Positions 1-4,469 of a stretch of DNA of 6,186 nucleotides are shown here, piece by piece. The translations under genes were made by a program, and so were the position numbers. The DNA lies in NCBI GenBank assembly GCA_001791715.1, contig MGFD01000044.1, positions 1 through 6,186 on the forward strand. Direction: 5' to 3'. Source of the stretch: Candidatus Uhrbacteria bacterium RIFOXYB2_FULL_45_11 (GTDB lineage Bacteria; Patescibacteriota; Patescibacteriia; UBA9934; GWF2-40-263). The notes under the pieces are model-generated. The model saw only the letters and a list, made by a program, of their open reading frames with translations, made no database searches and had not been told where the DNA came from. The first letter of the stretch is position 1. Each line of letters opens with the position of its first letter.

Positions 1-540
1 TTAGATTTTGCAGAACTGGCCGATGCACTCACGCTCGACGCTGCAACAACGATTTCCGGAAACACTCTTTCTTTAAACGCAAACTCAGACTTTGCCGTGA
101 ACATTAATACTGGAACATCCTCTGGTGCTCTTTCTTTGGGTGGAGGTTCCGGAACAGTTGCAATCAATTCAACAAAATGGGACGTTTCTTCTTCTGGTGA
201 CATGACAACCGCCTTCACCCTTCTTGATGGATCATCTACAGCGAGTGGAATCGGAACAAATTCTACATCGCTTACATTGGCAGATGCGACAAATTTTGAT
301 ATCGGAAATTACGTGTATGTAAATTCCACATATGCAAAAATCACAAATAAGGTCGCGATGCTTTTGACGATCACGCCAGCACTTACATGGGGGGCTGCAG
401 ATCCTGTAACCGAATATCACATTCCTGAAGTTGGAGGAACTAATTTGACAAGTACCTTAGCAAACCGATATGGAATGGGTTATTTTATTGGTGGAATTGT
501 AGCGGGGAATGGATCCACCTATTATTCAGATAAAGAAATT
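1..540 (+). other. N-terminal visible part of the fibre protein: beta-rich leader modules
   Basis: Residues 1-60 read as short beta-strand phrases (LTLDAATTISG, LSLGGGSG) ending in a W-D-V-S-S-S-G motif at 178-198. Residues 88-180 form a distinct small module: a T-S-L-T-L-A-D-A start, a F-D-I-G-N-Y-V-Y-V stretch near 295-321, then T-I-T-P-A-L-T-W and V-T-E-Y-H-I-P near 367-426. The latter reads like the small beta-domain found ahead of tail-fibre repeats, where a strand-turn-strand surrounds 'GDYVYI'. This assignment is by resemblance only. The upstream remainder of this region lies outside the window. Confidence 0.5.
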
Positions 541-3500
541 GCCGTTGCTGCTTCATCTACATTTAATTTCGCAAATGATGCAACAACGCTTAACGTTGGT
601 TCAACGGCCGTTGCTCGTACAATTAATATTGGGACAGGAACTTCTACAGATTATATCAATATCGGAACAGACAATACTTCCCAATCACAAATTCAAATCG
701 GAAACTCAGAGCTTACGAGCTATGTCAATCTGGATTCAGGAAGCACATCTGGAGGAATATTCATGAACGAACGCGGTGCTATCACAAAAACATACATTGG
801 TTCAAACTCAACAGACGGTGCAAGTACTGTTCAGATTGCAACAAATAGCACAACCGCTGATACGATTACGATTGGAAATAATAATGTCTCAACAGTCACA
901 AGTTTAGGTGGAGGTTCTTTATATTTAAATAATTTAACCGGAACAAACGAAACAGATATTGGTGGAAACGGAGCATACAGCGCAACAGATACGATCAACA
1001 TTGCAACAAATGGAACGCTCGCAGATACGATCTCTATTGGAAACTCAAATACGAGTACGCTTATTGGTATTACAGGTGGTGACGATTGGAATATTTCGAC
1101 GGCTGGTTTGATCACAACAGCAAGTAATATTGCTTTAAATGGTGGAGATTTAACAAGTACAGCTGCCATCTTTAATTTTCTTGATCAGGCCACAACAAAA
1201 ACGATTGATATTGGAGGTGTTACAGCAAACGGTGCAGATACAATTAACATTGGAACAAATTCATCATCAGGAGATTCGATTTCTGTTGGAAACAACGCAA
1301 CAACAACAAGTGTTTCGCTGACAGCTGGTTCGATTGGTGGAGTTTATATTAACGGTTCAGCTGGAACAAATAAAACATACATTGGTGGAAATGGGGGATT
1401 TGATGGAACAGACACGGTTCAAATTGCGACAGATGGAACGTCTACAGACACCATTACCATTGGAAGCAATAGCACACTTTCTTCCCTTTCGCTTCGTGCT
1501 GGTTCTGGATCTGGAGTATTTATCAATGCTGAATTGGGTGGAACAACAAAAACGTATTTTGGTGGCTCTGGTGCGGACACCATTGAAATGGCGGCGAATG
1601 ACGTAACAGCCGATACGATTTCCATTGGAAACGGTAATGTCTCTACAACCGTTGCGCTTACGGGAGGAAACGATTGGAGTATTGCCGCAACAGGAATTTC
1701 AAGCTTTACCCCATCGGCTGCTCCTGCAAGTGACATTGTCAGTATTTCATCCGCGGCAGGCGTATCAACAACTTCTGGAGTTGATGGTTTGTCTGTGACG
1801 TTTGGATCATCAAATGCATCTGGTGATGGTATTCGCGTTACGCCAAGTTTTGCGGGTGGTGCAACAGATTTTTTGACATATAATGCCATTGAAGTCGCAG
1901 GGTTTTCTCCAACAAACGGTGCGGGAAATGATTTTGTGAATGGATTAAGTATTGAGGCGATAACAGATCCAGGTTCAACCGTTTTTTCATCAGCGATTAC
2001 GGTTGGAAGCGGATGGGATTTTGGTCTTGCGTCAACAAGTGGTGCATCCCCAGTGGAGCTAAAAATTAAAGGTGGAAATGCGTTTACTGGATCTACCACA
2101 GGAGCAGCTATATCCATTACGGCTGGTACAGGAGGACCAGATGGAGGAAATGGAGGCGGAGTTACAATCAATACAGGTCTTGCACAAGGAGCAGGAACAG
2201 ACGGGGCATTTTATGTACAATCTGGAGATGCGACGGTTATTCTTTCGGGTGATAAATCAACATTTCAAGTCAATCTTTCAAACACAACAACGTACACAGA
2301 ACGTGTTTGTCATAGTGGGGCGGATGCAGCAACGGGAGTTGTTTATATTGGCGACTGTCAGGCTTCTGGTCAGGCGGACTATGCCGAAATGTACCCTGTC
2401 AACACAGGAATCACATACGGTGACATTGTCGTTCCAGGTGCAAAAGAAGTTATTACGTCGAACGGAGATCACATTGTTCAGCTTGTGAAAAGTTCGCAGG
2501 CGTATCAGGGTCCCGTTTCTGGAATTGTCTCAAATAACTACGGGGATCCAACATCTACCGGTTATAACGTGCCTGCAGAAGAAAATCCAATGCCAATTGG
2601 GCTTGTTGGTCGTGTTCCTGTGAATGTCACAAATGAAAACGGCCCTATTCATGTTGGTGATTTTGTGACCACGTCTTCAACGCCAGGAAAAGGAATGAAA
2701 GCAACGCTTGCTGGACGTGTTGTTGGTATGGCGCTTTCAGATTTTGATGGGGTTGATGGACAAGTGGTCGTGCAAATTGCAAACACGTGGTACATGGGAA
2801 ATTTGCTTTCAAATGACGGAACATCAAATCTTTTGACAGACAATGTGATTGTCGCGCCTGTTGGAACCGCGTCTTCGTCATCACAAACATTTGATTCTTA
2901 TGGCCTCGCGCTTCGTGGATCTGCTTGGGATGGAAATCAGGCGCAAGCGGTGTCCATGATGTTTAAAAATAAAGTCACGGACGGAACAAATTATCGCTTA
3001 AGTGTTCGTAATACAACAGATAGCGAAGTTGCTTACATTACAAACACTGGAACCATGCAGATCGCGGGCGATATGGTTGTTGGTGGAAAGATTTACCCAT
3101 CAAATTTGGGAGGAATTCAAACAGACAAATATATTTATTACGATGGTTCCGTGGGTCCTGGAGGAGATTTCATGCGCACAAACGCAAGCGGATGGTCCAC
3201 AGGATCGTACGATTTTGCGGAAATGTTCCCATCGAGCGAAACACTTGTTCCTGGTGACGTCGTTGTCTTTTCCGATGAAAACATTCACGTAAAACGTTCA
3301 ACACAAAAAAATGAAAAATCGATTGCTGGAATCGTTTCAACACGTCCTGGATTCTTGGCAGGTGAAAACACGCCTGGGTCTTATCCAATCGCCCTTGCGG
3401 GTCGAGTACCTACAAACGTGAACAATGAAAACGGAGCGATTGCCGTTGGAGATCCACTTACAACATCAAGTGTGTCCGGTGCTGCGATGAAAGCAACAGA

Positions 3501-4368
3501 AGCGGGCCCAATTGTTGGATACGCGCTTGAACCATTTGATGGAACAGAAGGATCAATAACGGTGTTTGTGAGCGCAGGATATTGGGGCGGAGACGCAACA
3601 AGTTCCACTCCTGGCACGGACAATCGCGCATCCTTGTTTGGAGCATCTGGAAACAGCTCCATGTCCACGCTCTCGATGGGTGGAAACATCAACATGAACG
3701 GAAATGAGATTTCCAACATTGGACGCATGGCAGGGCTGACAAATTCGTGGAGTATTGAAATGGACGGAACGATTAAAACAGAAGCGTTGTTGAAAACAGT
3801 TATCACAGGACAAAATAATCAAAAAGTTGAGACGATCGCTACAACGTCTCCGGAAGCAGTCATCACGCTTTCTGGTTCGTCTACCTTAAAGGAGGGAATG
3901 GCAGAGGTTCGATTCTTTGACATCAATAAAGATTTTGGAAATGTCATTTCCGCGATTGCGCCTATTCGTGTGGTTGCAACGCCAAATGGTCCGGTTTCCT
4001 TGTATGTTTCTGAAAAAGACCAAAATCACTTTGTTGTGAAAAGTTTTGGTGGAAATGCATCGGACGTGGAATTTGACTGGGTTGTTACGGGATACCGAAA
4101 AGGATTTGAACCTGTTGTTGAAGAAACTCCTTCTGTAACCGCTGAGGTTTCAATACCTACGGAACCTACCACTACAGAAGTTGCTCCTGTTGCAACGAGC
4201 AGTGAATCAAACGCACCTGCATCTGCTCCAGAATCCTCAACAAATACACAAACGCAACCAGAGGCATCCCCTTCAGACGTTCCAGCATCCTCGCCGAGCG
4301 CGAGCACAACAATCGTCGATCCTTCCGTGACAGACGCTGATGCATCTGCGTCGACGTCTTCACCTTGA
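1..4368 (+). CDS. Giant modular fibre-like surface protein, 5' end outside window (two Peptidase_G2-like domains, tail-fibre-type C-terminus)
   Basis: The frame is open from base 1 and ends at TGA 4366-4368, giving 1455 visible residues. The GTG at 97 is only an internal valine codon: the frame continues upstream of it with the same kind of sequence and there is no ribosome binding site. Composition is Ser/Thr/Gly/Asn-rich with only two cysteines, as expected of an exported beta-structured fibre. Residues 188-565 are T-I-x-I-G repeats, 793-936 and 1071-1198 are two DYAE/DFAE...GRVP domains, 1284-1370 is a C-terminal beta domain and 1371-1455 an acidic tail. Such architectures resemble phage tail fibres and are, from memory, frequent as very long 'tail fiber domain' proteins in Patescibacteria. 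The likely role is a cell-surface adhesin or stalk, possibly self-processing. The signal peptide and true start are not visible. No LPXTG motif or C-terminal membrane anchor is present. A prophage tail fibre is the main alternative, but no other phage gene is seen here. Confidence 0.85.
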   Translation, partial: LDFAELADALTLDAATTISGNTLSLNANSDFAVNINTGTSSGALSLGGGSGTVAINSTKWDVSSSGDMTTAFTLLDGSSTASGIGTNSTSLTLADATNFDIGNYVYVNSTYAKITNKVAMLLTITPALTWGAADPVTEYHIPEVGGTNLTSTLANRYGMGYFIGGIVAGNGSTYYSDKEIAVAASSTFNFANDATTLNVGSTAVARTINIGTGTSTDYINIGTDNTSQSQIQIGNSELTSYVNLDSGSTSGGIFMNERGAITKTYIGSNSTDGASTVQIATNSTTADTITIGNNNVSTVTSLGGGSLYLNNLTGTNETDIGGNGAYSATDTINIATNGTLADTISIGNSNTSTLIGITGGDDWNISTAGLITTASNIALNGGDLTSTAAIFNFLDQATTKTIDIGGVTANGADTINIGTNSSSGDSISVGNNATTTSVSLTAGSIGGVYINGSAGTNKTYIGGNGGFDGTDTVQIATDGTSTDTITIGSNSTLSSLSLRAGSGSGVFINAELGGTTKTYFGGSGADTIEMAANDVTADTISIGNGNVSTTVALTGGNDWSIAATGISSFTPSAAPASDIVSISSAAGVSTTSGVDGLSVTFGSSNASGDGIRVTPSFAGGATDFLTYNAIEVAGFSPTNGAGNDFVNGLSIEAITDPGSTVFSSAITVGSGWDFGLASTSGASPVELKIKGGNAFTGSTTGAAISITAGTGGPDGGNGGGVTINTGLAQGAGTDGAFYVQSGDATVILSGDKSTFQVNLSNTTTYTERVCHSGADAATGVVYIGDCQASGQADYAEMYPVNTGITYGDIVVPGAKEVITSNGDHIVQLVKSSQAYQGPVSGIVSNNYGDPTSTGYNVPAEENPMPIGLVGRVPVNVTNENGPIHVGDFVTTSSTPGKGMKATLAGRVVGMALSDFDGVDGQVVVQIANTWYMGNLLSNDGTSNLLTDNVIVAPVGTASSSSQTFDSYGLALRGSAWDGNQAQAVSMMFKNKVTDGTNYRLSVRNTTDSEVAYITNTGTMQIAGDMVVGGKIYPSNLGGIQTDKYIYYDGSVGPGGDFMRTNASGWSTGSYDFAEMFPSSETLVPGDVVVFSDENIHVKRSTQKNEKSIAGIVSTRPGFLAGENTPGSYPIALAGRVPTNVNNENGAIAVGDPLTTSSVSGAAMKATEAGPIVGYALEPFDGTEGSITVFVSAGYWGGDATSSTPGTDNRASLFGASGNSSMSTLSMGGNINMNGNEISNIGRMAGLTNSWSIEMDGTIKTEALLKTVITGQNNQKVETIATTSPEAVITLSGSSTLKEGMAEVRFFDINKDFGNVISAIAPIRVVATPNGPVSLYVSEKDQNHFVVKSFGGNASDVEFDWVVTGYRKGFEPVVEETPSVTAEVSIPTEPTTTEVAPVATSSESNAPASAPESSTNTQTQPEASPSDVPASSPSASTTIVDPSVTDADASASTSSP
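562..1695 (+). repeat. Two-copy 196-residue super-repeat made of six T-I-x-I-G units (predicted beta-fibre shaft)
   Basis: Six 15-codon cores of the type I-(A/G)-T-N-x(5)-(D/Q)-x-I-x-(I/V)-G-N begin at 661, 835, 1000, 1249, 1423 and 1588. Spacings are 174, 165, 249, 174 and 165 bases, so cores 1-3 and 4-6 are related by exactly 588 bases. The tryptophans that close each half (1087 and 1675) are also 588 apart. Each half opens with an F-N-F phrase followed by A-T-T (562 and 1171); these openings are 609 apart, so the first half carries about seven extra residues there. Between cores lie S-V-x-L, G-V-Y-I-N and T-K-T-Y-I-G strand-like phrases. Alternating hydrophobic residues with Gly/Asn turns suggest a beta-solenoid or trimeric beta-fibre shaft; that fold is inferred. 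The fifth sub-unit is diverged (E-M-A-A instead of Q-I-A-T). Confidence 0.85.
1696..2304 (+). other. Gly/Ser-rich beta segment between the repeat shaft and the first Peptidase_G2-like domain
   Basis: This part of the fibre protein has no T-I-x-I-G cores. It contains phrases such as G-L-S-V-T-F, N-G-L-S-I-E-A-I and V-G-S-G-W-D-F-G-L (about 2002-2028), typical of the 'GSGWD' beta units that I remember in long Patescibacteria fibre proteins. Next comes a glycine-rich run (about 2071-2205) with alternating I-S-I-T-A-G and V-T-I-N-T-G strands. It ends with strands Y-V-Q-S-G, V-I-L-S-G and F-Q-V-N-L before the cysteine segment. A structural shaft role is inferred; no catalytic motif is visible. Confidence 0.5.
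2305..2376 (+). other. Cysteine-pair segment directly before the first Peptidase_G2-like domain
   Basis: The segment reads V-C-H-S-G, a short Ala/Gly loop, then I-G-D-C-Q. The cysteines are residues 770 (2308-2310) and 786 (2356-2358), 15 residues lying between them. They are the only cysteines in the 1455 visible residues. A C-H-S-G ... G-D-C pair just ahead of a DYAE domain matches my memory of related Patescibacteria proteins. Outside the cell a disulfide-closed loop is the simplest reading. Confidence 0.55.
2377..2808 (+). other. Peptidase_G2-like domain, copy 1
   Basis: Residues 793-936 begin with D-Y-A-E-M-Y-P, followed by G-D-I-V-V, S-G-I-V-S, G-L-V-G-R-V-P-V, V-G-D-F-V-T-T-S-S and M-K-A-T. 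This order matches the Peptidase_G2 (intramolecular chaperone, autoproteolytic) type of domain at the ends of phage tail spikes, where D-Y-A-E opens the domain and a G-D-x-(V/L)-T-T-S loop follows. Compared with copy 2 it has about ten extra residues, a loop after G-D-I-V-V and a longer stretch before the G-R-V-P core. Whether it cleaves itself cannot be told from sequence: I did not identify catalytic residues with certainty. Confidence 0.65.
2809..3210 (+). other. Linker between the two Peptidase_G2-like domains, with fibre-type beta strands
   Basis: About 134 residues. The first part (Y-G-L-A-L-R-G-S-A-W-D-G, about 2899-2934; then N-Y-R-L-S-V-R-N, 2989-3012; then T-G-T-M-Q-I-A-G-D) resembles the short beta modules that precede G-x-(V/I)-x-(I/V)-G-G phrases in tail fibres. 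The last part (K-I-Y-P-S near 3088-3102, then K-Y-I-Y-Y-D-G and W-S-T-G-S-Y) leads straight into the second D-F-A-E. No cysteines or enzymatic motifs are seen. It is probably a structural spacer. Confidence 0.5.
3211..3594 (+). other. Peptidase_G2-like domain, copy 2 (diverged tandem duplicate)
   Basis: Residues 1071-1198 repeat the layout of copy 1: D-F-A-E-M-F-P, G-D-V-V-V, A-G-I-V-S, A-L-A-G-R-V-P, V-G-D-P-L-T-T-S-S and A-M-K-A-T. In an ungapped 46-residue core around G-R-V-P ... M-K-A-T, 30 positions are identical by my hand count. The domain ends at G-Y-W-G-G, matching W-Y-M-G in copy 1. Divergence at many positions suggests an old duplication within the gene, or separate acquisition of the same module, rather than recent copying. 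Confidence 0.65.
3850..4110 (+). other. C-terminal tail-fibre-type beta domain
   Basis: Residues 1284-1370 contain T-L-S-G-S then A-E-V-R-F-F, I-R-V-V-A-T-P-N-G, S-L-Y-V-S-E-K, F-V-V-K-S-F-G-G-N and F-D-W-V-V-T-G-Y-R. The order (strand, 'TPxG', 'LYVxxK', 'F.V...GG..S...F.W.V.G.R') matches the C-terminal beta domain found, from memory, in many bacterial and phage tail-fibre-like proteins. In those relatives the segment after TP-x-G usually carries a cysteine ahead of G-L-Y-V. Here it reads P-V-S-L-Y-V. Upstream (about 3670-3800) are N-I-N-M-N-G-N-E-I phrases and a W-S-I-E-M-D-G motif at 3748. Confidence 0.6.
4111..4365 (+). other. Acidic Pro/Ser/Thr/Ala-rich C-terminal tail
   Basis: The last 85 residues are low complexity: Pro, Ser, Thr, Ala, Val and Glu, with about twelve acidic residues, no Lys or Arg and no aromatic residue. 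It is probably disordered. It may be a flexible spacer, a wall- or matrix-contacting region, or a target for O-glycosylation. No sorting signal, transmembrane helix or LPXTG is present at the end, so anchoring, if any, must come from elsewhere. Confidence 0.8.
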
Positions 4369-4400
4369 AGTGTCGTGTTCTTTTGTGCCCACAATTTCAT

Positions 4401-4439
4401 AACAAAAAATACACGCTCCCCACGCGTGTGTTTTTTGTT
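4401..4439 (+). terminator. Rho-independent terminator, symmetric
   Basis: Bases 4401-4416 pair with 4424-4439 over 16 pairs, all Watson-Crick except one G-T pair, around a 7-base loop (4417-4423). The core is ACACGC/GCGTGT, flanked by an A run on the left and TTTTTT on the right. It starts 33 bases after the stop of the fibre gene. Because A and T runs are on both sides, it could also work for transcription coming the other way, though no opposing gene is in view. Confidence 0.85.
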
Positions 4440-4451
4440 CTGCATAGCTCG

Positions 4452-4460
4452 TGTTAAAAT
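4452..4460 (+). promoter_or_regulatory. Extended -10 promoter for the O-antigen-ligase-like gene
   Basis: Bases 4452-4460 read TGTTAAAAT, an extended -10 (TG-N-TAAAAT, one mismatch to TATAAT). No good -35 lies at normal spacing: the nearest TTGTTC (4435-4440) leaves only 14 bases and overlaps the terminator tail. Transcription would start near 4467-4469, right at the ATG at 4470. No AGGAGG-like sequence precedes this ATG. Confidence 0.55.
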
Positions 4461-4469
4461 GCGTACATT

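Noticed and set aside
97..99. GTG as the start of the fibre gene
   Set aside because: The frame is open to base 1 with matching beta-strand phrases (LTLDAATTISG), there is no ribosome binding site, and no signal peptide follows the GTG.
831..1169. 112-codon minus-strand frame over the repeat cores
   Set aside because: Its internal repetition follows the plus-strand repeats, so it is a shadow of the repeat codons and not a gene.
562..1695. CRISPR array or DNA-level direct repeat
   Set aside because: The repetition is at protein level: codons differ between units, the spacings are multiples of three and the frame is open throughout.
1419..2171. 250-codon open frame on the minus strand inside the fibre gene
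   Set aside because: Proline/valine/alanine-rich product that mirrors the Gly/Ser/Thr codons of the plus strand; no known domain and it lies wholly within a clear coding frame.
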